This document shows positions 5,465 to 11,962 of a stretch of DNA of 11,962 bases, piece after piece (the stretch's first letter is position 1; every line of letters begins with the position of its first letter). Source of the DNA: CAG-1782 sp964418255 (GTDB lineage Bacteria; Bacillota; Clostridia; Christensenellales; DTU072); assembly GCA_964418255.1 (NCBI GenBank), contig CAYQKV010000019.1, forward strand, positions 1-11,962, read 5' to 3'. The translations under genes were made by a program, and so were the position numbers. A model generated the notes under the pieces. That model ran no database searches and was not told where the DNA came from. It worked only from the letters and a program-made list of their open reading frames with translations.

Positions 5465-6667
5465 TTATATTCTTTTCCTTAGCATATCGTATTTTTCGAG
5501 TTTTACGTCGGTTTTTACAAACAGCTTCTGCATAACGAGTTTACAGTCTTCCACTCGGTTTCCGTACTCGTCGTATATCTCTTTCGGGCAGAGAGTTTTG
5601 TTATCCGTTACCGAGACGGTTTCCAGTTCGTCCGTGGAATAAAAACGGTTTCTCTGCACGATTTCCAACATTCCGTTTTCCTCGTCGTAACCGAGTACGT
5701 CCGCGCAGTAACGGTATTCGTTTTCGGGTTTACTCGTCTCGTAGCATTGCTCCGCCTGTCCGAGGTAAAATCCCGTGGTATACTCCCTGTGCGACACTTT
5801 GTCGAGTTCGCGTTCGAGTTCTTTATCGTACGCTTTCCCGTCGAAATAGTCGTCTATCCGTTTTCTGTACGCCCTTACGACCGCGCCGACGTAATACGCC
5901 GTTTTCATTCTTCCTTCTATTTTAAGAGAGCTTACGCCCGCGTCGATTATCTTATCGAGAATGGGCATCGTGTTCATATCCTTCGAATTGAGAATATAAC
6001 TTCCTCTTCCGTCCTCGGCAAGGGTAAGTCTTCCTTCCCTGTTTTTTTCGCCTATTTCGTACTCCCATCTGCACGCCTGGACGCATTCTCCGCGGTTGCT
6101 GTCCCTGGGCGTAAGGTATGTGCTCAGCAAACACCGTCCGCTGTAACTTATGCACATTGCGCCGTGCACGAACGCTTCGAGCTCGACTTCGTCTCCGACG
6201 AAATCTTTAATCTCCTTTATCTCGTCCAGTCCGAGTTCCCGCGCAAGCACGACTCTTTTAACTCCGGTTTCGCCCCAGAATCTTACGGCGTACTTGTTCG
6301 TCGTATTCGCCTGCGTCGACAGGTGAATTTCCAAATCGGGTTGGTTCTTCCTAATAAAATCTACTACCCCCGCGTCGCTTACGATAACCGCGTCCGCGCC
6401 CGCTTTTTTTACGGTATGAAGAAAGTCTTTAAGCTGTCCGAAATCCGCGTTTTTCGCGAAAATATTTATCGTTACGTAAACCTTCTTGCCTTTTTCACGG
6501 GCGGTTTTCTCCGCCGCAAATAATTCTTCATCCGAAAAATTGTCGCAAAACGCGCGCAGACCGAAATTCTTCCCTGCGAGGTACACCGCGTCCGCGCCGA
6601 AATGAAGCGCGTAAGGCAATTTGTCCGCTCCGCCTACCGGGGCGAGCAGTTCGGGTTTTTTCATCAT
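5465..6667 (-). CDS. trhP: tRNA 5-hydroxyuridine synthase component TrhP (peptidase U32 family)
   Basis: This 400-residue protein belongs to the U32 family. Its TrhP members are not proteases; they install 5-hydroxyuridine at wobble position 34 of tRNAs, using prephenate. Visible are an N-terminal TIM-barrel start (ELLAPVGGADKLPYALHFGADAVYL, residues 6-30), HLSTQANTTN (115-124) and the U32 signature from Glu164 to Ser182. Cys172, Cys179, Cys195 and Cys199 are positioned as iron-sulfur ligands, and LKIEGRMK lies at 248-255. The C-terminal domain is complete; length is comparable to Bacillus YrrO and a little under Escherichia coli TrhP. The start ATG overlaps the TrmR stop (ATGA), with GGAGA upstream. 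Family knowledge: Bacillus encodes two TrhP proteins (YrrN, YrrO) beside TrmR, whereas only one is present here. Other U32 roles (UbiU, RlhA) are less likely beside trmR. Confidence 0.88.
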   Translation of the reverse strand: MMKKPELLAPVGGADKLPYALHFGADAVYLAGKNFGLRAFCDNFSDEELFAAEKTAREKGKKVYVTINIFAKNADFGQLKDFLHTVKKAGADAVIVSDAGVVDFIRKNQPDLEIHLSTQANTTNKYAVRFWGETGVKRVVLARELGLDEIKEIKDFVGDEVELEAFVHGAMCISYSGRCLLSTYLTPRDSNRGECVQACRWEYEIGEKNREGRLTLAEDGRGSYILNSKDMNTMPILDKIIDAGVSSLKIEGRMKTAYYVGAVVRAYRKRIDDYFDGKAYDKELERELDKVSHREYTTGFYLGQAEQCYETSKPENEYRYCADVLGYDEENGMLEIVQRNRFYSTDELETVSVTDNKTLCPKEIYDEYGNRVEDCKLVMQKLFVKTDVKLEKYDMLRKRI

Positions 6668-7263
6668 AATATTTTCTCCGCGACGGCTACGCCGTCTTCT
6701 ATATCGTAATAACGGACGTTTACCCTTTTATCGCTTTCCAGCTTGCGAAGGAAAGCCCTCATAGCCGTTATTATCGTCCTTTGTTTATGCGGCGCGCCTT
6801 CGGCTTTTATCATACCGTGATAATTGACGTCGTCGATAAAGATAATTCCGCCTTTTTTAAGCATACCGAGGCAGGTTTCGTATTGAAAATCCAAATCGGA
6901 TTTAGGTCCGTCGAGCACGACCATATCGTACTCGTTGCCTTCGAGGTATCTTAAAGCTACCCGACAATCTTCGTTTATTACCGTTACTCTTCCGTTAAAC
7001 CCGCATAAAGCGAAATTCTTCCTCGCCTCTTCCGCAAGGTCGGCGTCTATTTCGACGGTGGTCAGCCTTTGCGCCCCGGCGGCGAGAGCGGTTATACCGC
7101 TTACCCCTACGCACGCGCCGACTTCCAGCGCGCGCGCAGGCTTTCTGTCGGACGTCAGGGACGACAGAAGCGCCGCCGTACCCTCGCGCATAACGGGCAA
7201 ATTCCGTTTTTTGCTTTCCTCGCGTATTTCGCTTACGCGAAGAAAGATTTCTTCATCCGTCAT
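6664..7263 (-). CDS. trmR: tRNA 5-hydroxyuridine methyltransferase TrmR (YrrM-like)
   Basis: This 199-residue class I SAM-dependent methyltransferase is of the metal-dependent, catechol-O-methyltransferase-like type. TrmR converts 5-hydroxyuridine at tRNA position 34 to 5-methoxyuridine. Motif I is LEVGACVGVSG (46-56). The acidic end of strand 2 is VEID (70-73). Asp118 in VVLDGPK and Asp144-Asp145 in FIDDVNYHG supply likely metal and substrate contacts. PHKQRTIITAMRAF (158-171) follows the pattern of YrrM-like proteins. The assignment over a generic O-methyltransferase rests on the translational coupling to trhP, whose product is its substrate. ATG overlaps the RNase J stop by ATGA. A GGAGG lies only one base before the start, so initiation may rely on ribosomes finishing RNase J. 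Full length for the family. Confidence 0.82.
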   Translation of the reverse strand: MTDEEIFLRVSEIREESKKRNLPVMREGTAALLSSLTSDRKPARALEVGACVGVSGITALAAGAQRLTTVEIDADLAEEARKNFALCGFNGRVTVINEDCRVALRYLEGNEYDMVVLDGPKSDLDFQYETCLGMLKKGGIIFIDDVNYHGMIKAEGAPHKQRTIITAMRAFLRKLESDKRVNVRYYDIEDGVAVAEKIL

Positions 7264-8903
7264 ACCTCCGCCACCGCGACGACGACGGGTTTTCTACCCA
7301 GTCTCTTCTGCAATTTCTTAGATACGGACTTCTTTATTCTGTTCTTCGCTTCGTCCGCGCCCGCCTCTTCCATATCTCCGCTCGCAACCGCCGACGCAAT
7401 GTCGTTTTTAATCTCCTGCGCGAGCTTGTCTCCGAGGTCTATCCCGCGCGTGATGATAATCGGTTCGGTCGCAAAACCGTCGGTAAGAGTGATTTTCGCA
7501 AGCACAACCACGCACCCGTCTTCCGCCATAGCTTTTCTCTCGCGCATAAGCTCTTCGCTATCCGACAAAAGATTGTTTTTGTCTACGAAAAGTCTGCCCG
7601 ACGGAACGTCCTGCGCCCGTTTGAACCCTTTTTTCTCTATCTCTATGCAATTTCCGATAGCGGGAATAAACACGTTCGCGTCGCCTATCCCCATTTCCAG
7701 CGCGAGTTCTTTATGTTGCATAAGGTGCCTGTATTCTCCGTGCATAGGCACGAAATATTTCGGTTTTACCAGACTGAACATAAGTTTCAGCTCTTCCTTG
7801 CAAGCGTGCCCGGAAACGTGAATTTCGCTCAGAGCGTTGTAAACCACGCTCGCGCCGTGCTTGCTCAGCTTGTTTATCACGTTGTAAATCATTTTTTCGT
7901 TGCCGGGGATTGCGGACGAACTGAACAAAACGCAATCGAGGTCGTTTATTTTTACCTTTTTGAAATCGTCGTTGCTCATTCTCGTAAGCGCGCTCATCGG
8001 CTCTCCCTGCGTCCCCGTACAGATAATGCAAAGCCTGTCGTACGGCACTTTGGATATTTTTTCGATGTCGACGACCGCGTCGTCGGGATATTTGAGCTCT
8101 CCGAGCGTTTTTGCAATCTCGGCGATTTTAATCATACTCCTTCCCGAAAACGCCACTCTCCTGTTGTGCGCGATTGCGCAGTTGATTATCTGTTGCACGC
8201 GGTGAATGTTGCTCGCAAAAGTCGCCACTATCATTCGCTTGCCTTCGTTGGTGGCAAACTGCGCGTCGAGCGCTTTGAACACGTTCCTTTCGCTCATACT
8301 GTAACCGTTTCTTTCCACGTTGGTGGAATCCATCATAAGGAGAAGAACGCCTTTGTTTCCTATTTCCGCAATCCTCGTAAGGTCGGTGCATTTACCATCT
8401 ATCGGCGTGTGGTCGATTTTGAAATCCCCCGTCACGAAAATAACTCCTCGCGGCGTGGTTATCGACAAAGCGTAGCTTCCAGCTATCGAATGAGTTACTC
8501 TGATGAATTCGACGGAAAACGCCCCCGCGCGCACGACCTGACGGTCGGTAACGGTGTTGAGTTTTACGTTTTTGATTTTGCTTTCTTCGAGTTTGCTGTC
8601 GAGAAGCCCGAGCGCGAGATTGCTGCCGTAAATCGGCGCTTTGACGTCGCGCAAAACGTACGGCAACGCGCCTATGTGGTCTTCGTGTCCGTGCGTTATG
8701 AATATCCCTTTTACCTTTCCCGCGTTCGCTTTGACGTAGGAATAGTCGGGAATAACCGCTTCCACCCCGGGAGTGTCTTCCGTGTCGGGAAAAGTAAGTC
8801 CCGCGTCGACGATTATCATATCGTCCCCGTATTCAATCGCGGTCATATTTTTTCCTATCTCGCCTACTCCGCCGAGAAAGGAAATTTTCAGTTTTTTTGC
8901 CAT
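7260..8903 (-). CDS. rnj: Ribonuclease J
   Basis: RNase J is a beta-CASP metallo-beta-lactamase nuclease with 5'-3' exonuclease and endonuclease activity in mRNA decay and rRNA maturation. The 547-residue protein is close to the usual 555. Zinc ligands are visible: HGHEDH (71-76), THS with His138, TGDFKID with Asp160, and His388 in the MHGEYRH segment. HVSGHA (362-367) belongs to the beta-CASP region, FASNIHRV (229-236) is typical of the family, and the C-terminal domain (about 450-547) is intact. The start is ATG at 8903: AGAGG lies seven bases upstream and the protein begins MAKKLKISFLGGVGEIGKN, as in relatives. An in-frame TTG at 8948 would add 15 residues that lack family character. It is first in the operon and overlaps trmR by ATGA. 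Only one J-type gene is seen here. Confidence 0.96.
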   Translation of the reverse strand: MAKKLKISFLGGVGEIGKNMTAIEYGDDMIIVDAGLTFPDTEDTPGVEAVIPDYSYVKANAGKVKGIFITHGHEDHIGALPYVLRDVKAPIYGSNLALGLLDSKLEESKIKNVKLNTVTDRQVVRAGAFSVEFIRVTHSIAGSYALSITTPRGVIFVTGDFKIDHTPIDGKCTDLTRIAEIGNKGVLLLMMDSTNVERNGYSMSERNVFKALDAQFATNEGKRMIVATFASNIHRVQQIINCAIAHNRRVAFSGRSMIKIAEIAKTLGELKYPDDAVVDIEKISKVPYDRLCIICTGTQGEPMSALTRMSNDDFKKVKINDLDCVLFSSSAIPGNEKMIYNVINKLSKHGASVVYNALSEIHVSGHACKEELKLMFSLVKPKYFVPMHGEYRHLMQHKELALEMGIGDANVFIPAIGNCIEIEKKGFKRAQDVPSGRLFVDKNNLLSDSEELMRERKAMAEDGCVVVLAKITLTDGFATEPIIITRGIDLGDKLAQEIKNDIASAVASGDMEEAGADEAKNRIKKSVSKKLQKRLGRKPVVVAVAEV

Positions 8904-8931
8904 ATATTTACCTCTTGTTTGGTTTTTACTC

Positions 8932-8948
8932 TTGCGCGCACTGCGCAA
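8932..8948 (-). promoter_or_regulatory. Hairpin in the RNase J leader
   Basis: On the minus strand TTGCGC and GCGCAA form a perfect 6-bp stem with a five-base loop. It lies in the roughly 60-nt leader, about 28 nt before the ATG and clear of the ribosome-binding site. It could protect the 5' end or serve as an autoregulatory site; that role is inference. Confidence 0.4.
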
Positions 8949-8968
8949 ATTACCCCTTATTATAAGTA

Positions 8969-8997
8969 ATTATATATTATAATCGCTTTATTTACAA
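8969..8997 (-). promoter_or_regulatory. Promoter of the rnj-trmR-trhP operon
   Basis: On the minus strand TTGTAA (8997-8992) is followed by a 17-nt spacer and a perfect TATAAT (8974-8969). The predicted start is near 8962, giving a leader of about 59 nt. The spacer itself contains a second TATAAT-like sequence. No other credible promoter is seen before the four leftward genes. Confidence 0.72.
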
Positions 8998-9093
8998 GCG
9001 ATTTGCCCACTTTTGGGTTTTTTGAAAGAAAACCGTCGCTTTTCGTTTACCGCATTAAAGTAAAGGCAATAATCGGATAAAACGGAGGTAAAT

Positions 9094-9804
9094 ATGAATG
9101 CTGTTATAATGGCGGGCGGCAGAGGCACGCGCCTTCTTCCCTTAACCCGCAATCTCCCGAAACCTATGGTCAATCTCATCGACAAACCCGTGCTCGAACA
9201 CGTCATAACCTTGCTTCGCTCTCACGGCGTTTACAACATCGCCATTACTCTCGGATACCTTGCCGACAGGATTATTTCCTATTTCGGGAACGGAGAAAAC
9301 CTCGGCGTAAACATAACTTACTTCACCGAAAAAGTTCCTCTCGGCACGGCGGGCGGCGTAAAAAACGCCTCTTCGTTCGTCACCGAAGACTTCTTCGTTT
9401 TAAGCGGCGACGCGTTCTGCGAAATAGACCTCACCAAAGCCGCCGCGTTTCATAAAGAGAAAAACTCCCTCTTTACCCTCGTGGCGCAGCCCCACCCGAA
9501 ACCGTCGGCTTTCGGCGTAACGGAAATCGACTTCGAAAACCGCGTCGTCAATTTCGTGGAGAAACCCGCTTCTTCCCGCCCCGCTCTGATAAACACGGGA
9601 ATTTACGTCGTAAACAAAAAGATTCTTTCCCTTATTCCGGAAGGTTTCTACGATTTCGGAAAAGACCTGCTTCCCCGCCTCGTTCACACAGCCTACGCTT
9701 ACGTCGACTATTCCTACTGGTCGGATATAGGAACGCTTTCTTCTTACTACGAAACAAATAAGTATTTAGCGGAAAAGCTCGAAATGGTAACTCAAAATGC
9801 CTGA
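9094..9804 (+). CDS. Sugar-1-phosphate nucleotidyltransferase (mannose-1-phosphate guanylyltransferase-like)
   Basis: This enzyme activates a hexose-1-phosphate with an NTP to make an NDP-sugar for glycans. The 236 residues form one NTP_transferase catalytic domain. Visible are the nucleotide-binding loop AGGRGTRLLPLT (7-18), LPKPMVNLIDKPVLEH (21-36), PLGTAGGVKNA (82-92), VLSGDA with metal-binding Asp106, EKP (156-158), NTGIYVV (167-173) and YWSDIGT with Asp211. The LGTAG pattern and the ending after the DIG motif match guanylyltransferase-like domains that in some Clostridia are fused to a phosphomannomutase. Here the partner and the C-terminal left-handed helix are both absent. The substrate could be mannose-, glucose- or heptose-1-phosphate. 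ATG is preceded by GGAGG five bases upstream. It is divergent from rnj; no clear promoter was found in the 96 bp between them. Confidence 0.85.
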   Translation: MNAVIMAGGRGTRLLPLTRNLPKPMVNLIDKPVLEHVITLLRSHGVYNIAITLGYLADRIISYFGNGENLGVNITYFTEKVPLGTAGGVKNASSFVTEDFFVLSGDAFCEIDLTKAAAFHKEKNSLFTLVAQPHPKPSAFGVTEIDFENRVVNFVEKPASSRPALINTGIYVVNKKILSLIPEGFYDFGKDLLPRLVHTAYAYVDYSYWSDIGTLSSYYETNKYLAEKLEMVTQNA

Positions 9805-9842
9805 ATTAAGTCATCAAACGGCAATATAAACATTGTAAAAGG

Positions 9843-9879
9843 AAAAAGGACTTTCCGCTTTCGGAAAAGTCCTTTTTTT
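9843..9879 (+). terminator. Strong, probably bidirectional terminator
   Basis: A 15-bp stem with a single bulged A (9843-9857 with 9862-9877) carries A-runs on the left and seven T on the right, with a four-base loop. It ends the nucleotidyltransferase gene. On the minus strand the same stem also ends in five T, so it likely stops the phage-type genes arriving from the right, whose last stop codon is at 9891. Confidence 0.9.
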
Positions 9880-9890
9880 ATAAAATCAAC

Positions 9891-10124
9891 TTAGTCGCGC
9901 GTTTGGTTTTCCTGCGCCTCGCCCGAAAAAATCGCGTTTTTTATATCGGTTATATCCGAGCGTATTTCCGCAATCATTTTGAGTTTGTCGGCAAGCGCGT
10001 CTATCGTAGACTGATATTTGTCCTCTCTCGCTTTGCTCTCTTTCATCTGTTTATAGAACAGAACGACGAACAGCACCGCCCATATGCCCGACTGCGTCGC
10101 CATTTCAAGAATGTTTTCCCACAT
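9891..10124 (-). CDS. BhlA/UviB-like holin-type small membrane protein
   Basis: This 77-residue protein has one membrane helix near the N-terminus (about residues 12-25: SGIWAVLFVVLFY). A basic, charged coiled-coil-like region follows (26-64: KQMKESKAREDKYQSTIDAL onward) with a polar tail. The pattern of a short head, IWAVLFV helix, then KxxxREDKY matches BhlA/UviB family proteins. These occur in Bacillus and clostridial phages and bacteriocin loci and are proposed to act as holins, making membrane lesions for lysis. ATG is preceded by GGAGGG with a four-base gap. It is the last gene of the leftward phage-type block, 12 bp after the micro-ORF. No endolysin gene lies next to it inside the window. 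Confidence 0.7.
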   Translation of the reverse strand: MWENILEMATQSGIWAVLFVVLFYKQMKESKAREDKYQSTIDALADKLKMIAEIRSDITDIKNAIFSGEAQENQTRD

Positions 10125-10136
10125 TTTTCCCTCCGT

Positions 10137-10223
10137 TTACGAATTGCTTAAACCGTCGATTTTCTCCGTCAGTATAAGAATTCGTTTCAATATTTCGTTT
10201 AATTTGATTTCAATTTGCTCCAT
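10137..10223 (-). CDS. 28-residue micro-ORF, coiled-coil phage peptide
   Basis: A short reading frame encodes MEQIEIKLNEILKRILILTE followed by KIDGLSNS. The heptad-like Ile/Leu spacing suggests an amphipathic or coiled-coil helix, loosely recalling the N-terminal helix of XhlA-type proteins. AAGGAGA lies four bases before the ATG. The gene overlaps the end of the 492-residue gene by 14 bp and precedes the holin-like gene by 12 bp, the tight packing expected of translated phage genes. Function unknown. Confidence 0.55.
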   Translation of the reverse strand: MEQIEIKLNEILKRILILTEKIDGLSNS

Positions 10224-11688
10224 AAGCTCTCCTTTCCACGGTCTCGTATTCCACGTCGAACCCGCTGAGCGTGAAGTTACCCGCAAAAGAAGAAAAGCCT
10301 ATCTGCACCCTTTCCCCTCTCGCGTTTACCGCCACCGTCTGAACGGTTGGTTTTCCGCTGAGCGTAAACGTCTTTTCCTCTCCGACGTTTACTTTGACCG
10401 TCGCGTCCGCCGCCGTCCTTATATGAATTTTCCTCACCGTCGCGTCCTCTCCGCGTTTTCCGAGCGTCACTTTCGGGCTCGTCCACCTCGCTTCCGGATA
10501 CGCTCCGTAAATTTTTCCGTCGTCGGTGAACATCGACAAGTTCATTCCTCTGTACCCGACCGTATTGACGAGAAACAGATAACTCTTTCCGTTTACGAAA
10601 CACGGCACGAACCCCGCGACGTCCGCCCCGCGGATAATATCCACGCCGCCCGTAAGCAGGTCTATTCCGATTATACCGTTGTTTACCGTACAATGCGCCT
10701 CGTCTCCCACCGTTCCGCCGTCGGTATGGAATTTTGCCGCGACGTAATACTTTCCGCCGTAGCAGATGCCCGAAGCTCCGCTCTTTTCTTCAATCAGTGA
10801 AAACTCGTCTCTCCACTCCGCCGAGACCGCCGTTCCTTTCACCGAATAAAAACCGTCTTCGCTTAAAAAATACGTCTTGTCGTTCCATACCCCCGCCGTT
10901 TTGTAATAAATCGGGTTGGACGAAACGAATATCTTCGTCAGCGTATAGTCGTTTATGTCGGTGTAACCCGTAAGCCGATATACGGAATAATCGCGGAAAA
11001 CGTAAATCCCGTCTCCGCAGGCTACCGCCCTTCTCACCGCGCCGCCTTCGTCGGGAAATCCGATTATTCCCGCGCCTTTCGTCGTGTCCGTCCAGTCGAA
11101 CGGGTCAAGGTTCGCACTGCAACGCAGTTTGTTTTCCGCGCCTTTTACCGCGCCGTAAACTCTTTCGTTGTAAACGCACGCCCCCGTTATCGCAGGTCCG
11201 CTTTTCGTCGTAACCGTCGTCCCGTCGTACGTGGAAATATTTCCGAGGTCGTCGAATACGAGCAGCACGTCTTTCCCGTTGTATCTGTAATTAAGCAGTT
11301 CCACCGAATTCGCCGACGGAACGGAGATTTTCGTAAGGGAATTGTCCACGCCGATTTTCGCCTGATACAAATTCCCGTTCGTCAAATGCAAAATAAGCCT
11401 GTAATCCGAACTTTCCGTCGCGTAGTCGTATTTCTTGAAAATCGCCGCTTTCTTTATCGTGCTTCCTACCGTCACTCCCGACGGCAAAAGATAATCTCCT
11501 ATTTTCGCGGTGGAAACGCCGAGCGAGCGCGTTATGCTGCCGCCCGCAATCCGAAGATTGCAGGCGTATCTTGCGTATCCCATTCCGAGCGTATCGTCCG
11601 AGACGTTGCCGGCAAGGGGCGCAAAACTCTTTACCGAACAGGTTTTAATCGCCGTCGCGGGCGTTTCGCGTATAAAAAATCGGCTCAT
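10210..11688 (-). CDS. Phage structural protein, probable beta-propeller (P22 gp10-like)
   Basis: This 492-residue protein is rich in short beta-strands and repeats of the type 'G-x-x-Y-x-hydrophobic' (IYVFRDYSVYRLTG 228-241; KTYFLSEDGFYSV 271-283; KYYVAAKF; KSYLFLV). Together with LRCSANLDPFDWTDT (188-202), it resembles phage neck/tail 'stabilization' beta-propeller proteins such as P22 gp10 and related tail-tube or fibre-base proteins. These plug or extend the head-tail connector. The C-terminal part (about 395-490) looks like a separate beta-sandwich that might contact a tail or receptor-binding component. There is no signal peptide. ATG overlaps the stop of the upstream gene by ATGA, with GGTGGAG just upstream. 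Assignment is by pattern and neighbourhood; a carbohydrate-binding or surface propeller is the alternative. Confidence 0.6.
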   Translation of the reverse strand: MSRFFIRETPATAIKTCSVKSFAPLAGNVSDDTLGMGYARYACNLRIAGGSITRSLGVSTAKIGDYLLPSGVTVGSTIKKAAIFKKYDYATESSDYRLILHLTNGNLYQAKIGVDNSLTKISVPSANSVELLNYRYNGKDVLLVFDDLGNISTYDGTTVTTKSGPAITGACVYNERVYGAVKGAENKLRCSANLDPFDWTDTTKGAGIIGFPDEGGAVRRAVACGDGIYVFRDYSVYRLTGYTDINDYTLTKIFVSSNPIYYKTAGVWNDKTYFLSEDGFYSVKGTAVSAEWRDEFSLIEEKSGASGICYGGKYYVAAKFHTDGGTVGDEAHCTVNNGIIGIDLLTGGVDIIRGADVAGFVPCFVNGKSYLFLVNTVGYRGMNLSMFTDDGKIYGAYPEARWTSPKVTLGKRGEDATVRKIHIRTAADATVKVNVGEEKTFTLSGKPTVQTVAVNARGERVQIGFSSFAGNFTLSGFDVEYETVERRAYGAN

Positions 11689-11962
11689 ATCTCCACCGCC
11701 CCGAGGGTTACGCTCTTAATATCCCTCGTCACGTTGTCAAGCGCGGCGGAGAAGCGTTTGTCGTAGATTTCGCCCTCTTTGTAGAACCCTTTTCGGTAGC
11801 AATATTCCCCCGCAGTGCCGAGCGCGAGCAAGTTTAGTCCGAACCTCGGCGGAAGGTCTATTTCCGAAGTAAGCCCGCTTGCCTCGGCATAGTAGGCGTA
11901 CGTAACCTCGGCTTCGCCGTCGAACCCCACTTTTATTCCGTCGTTTTCTTCGACAAACGGCT
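11685..11962 (-). CDS. Partial phage neck/head-tail connector-like protein
   Basis: The frame is open from the stop at 11685 to the right edge of the window with no stop, so the gene is most likely cut by the window. A GTG at 11930 is in frame but lacks a convincing ribosome-binding site, and a coherent sequence continues upstream of it (PFVEENDGIKVGFDGE). The visible C-terminal 92 residues contain an alpha-helical stretch (FGLNLLALGTAGEYCYRKGF, then YDKRFSAALDNV). That layout matches small phage head-tail adaptor or neck proteins, in which a 'platform of helices plus NxYexAL' end is common. It overlaps the beta-propeller gene by four bases, which fits a connector-then-neck-extension gene order. 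Tentative. Confidence 0.5.
   Translation of the reverse strand, partial: PFVEENDGIKVGFDGEAEVTYAYYAEASGLTSEIDLPPRFGLNLLALGTAGEYCYRKGFYKEGEIYDKRFSAALDNVTRDIKSVTLGAVEI

Noticed and set aside
8904..8948. Upstream TTG start adding 15 residues to RNase J
   Set aside because: The ATG at 8903 has a good ribosome-binding site and matches family N-termini; the extension is basic and falls in the leader hairpin.
7713..8969. 418-codon rightward frame opposite RNase J
   Set aside because: It is antisense to a protein with every RNase J active-site motif, and it has no homologous motif of its own.
9006..9026. Mini hairpin CCCA-CTTT-TGGG followed by six T as a terminator
   Set aside because: The stem is only four base pairs and no rightward transcript is expected to reach it, since it lies between divergent genes.
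11685..11930. GTG at 11930 as the start of the right-edge gene
   Set aside because: There is no clear ribosome-binding site and the frame stays open and coherent to the window end, so the gene is treated as partial.

Overview
The window looks like a metagenome-assembled contig from a Bacillota (Clostridia-type) bacterium of intermediate GC. Evidence: A/T-rich intergenic DNA with near-consensus sigma-A promoters, strong GGAGG ribosome-binding sites, RNase J, and an adjacent trmR/trhP pair of the kind found in Bacillus. The species cannot be named from the sequence alone. One run of exactly 100 N (234-333) shows that it is a scaffold.

Layout. Positions 1-547 are non-coding. They hold a strong rRNA-type promoter firing leftward out of the window, a 43-bp tandem repeat interrupted by the N gap, and a perfect-consensus promoter firing rightward. 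A two-helix membrane protein with an acidic loop follows (548-1459). It converges on a short leftward cassette (1518-2143) made of a 108-residue unknown protein and a sigma-region-4-like helix-turn-helix protein. Positions 2144-2609 form a structured, gene-free divergent spacer. From it a consensus promoter, apparently leaderless, drives two linked polytopic membrane proteins (2610-4327). These two share topology and a WLPxxC motif, so they look like diverged duplicates.

Positions 4415-8997 are a leftward operon: a promoter and short leader, RNase J, TrmR, TrhP and a diverged MGDG-synthase-like glycosyltransferase. The first three genes overlap by ATGA. TrhP and TrmR act in sequence, making 5-hydroxyuridine and then 5-methoxyuridine at tRNA position 34. 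RNase J is the main 5'-exonuclease/endonuclease of mRNA decay and rRNA processing, so this is an RNA-metabolism operon with an envelope-type gene at its tail. Divergent to it is a sugar-1-phosphate nucleotidyltransferase (9094-9804) ending at a strong, probably bidirectional terminator.

Positions 9891-11962 are a leftward phage-type block: a partial neck/connector-like protein, a 492-residue probable beta-propeller structural protein, a 28-residue micro-ORF and a BhlA/UviB-like holin-type protein. Spacing is tight and overlapping. It is probably one edge of a prophage or phage-derived island that continues beyond the right end. No tRNA, CRISPR array or insertion sequence was seen.
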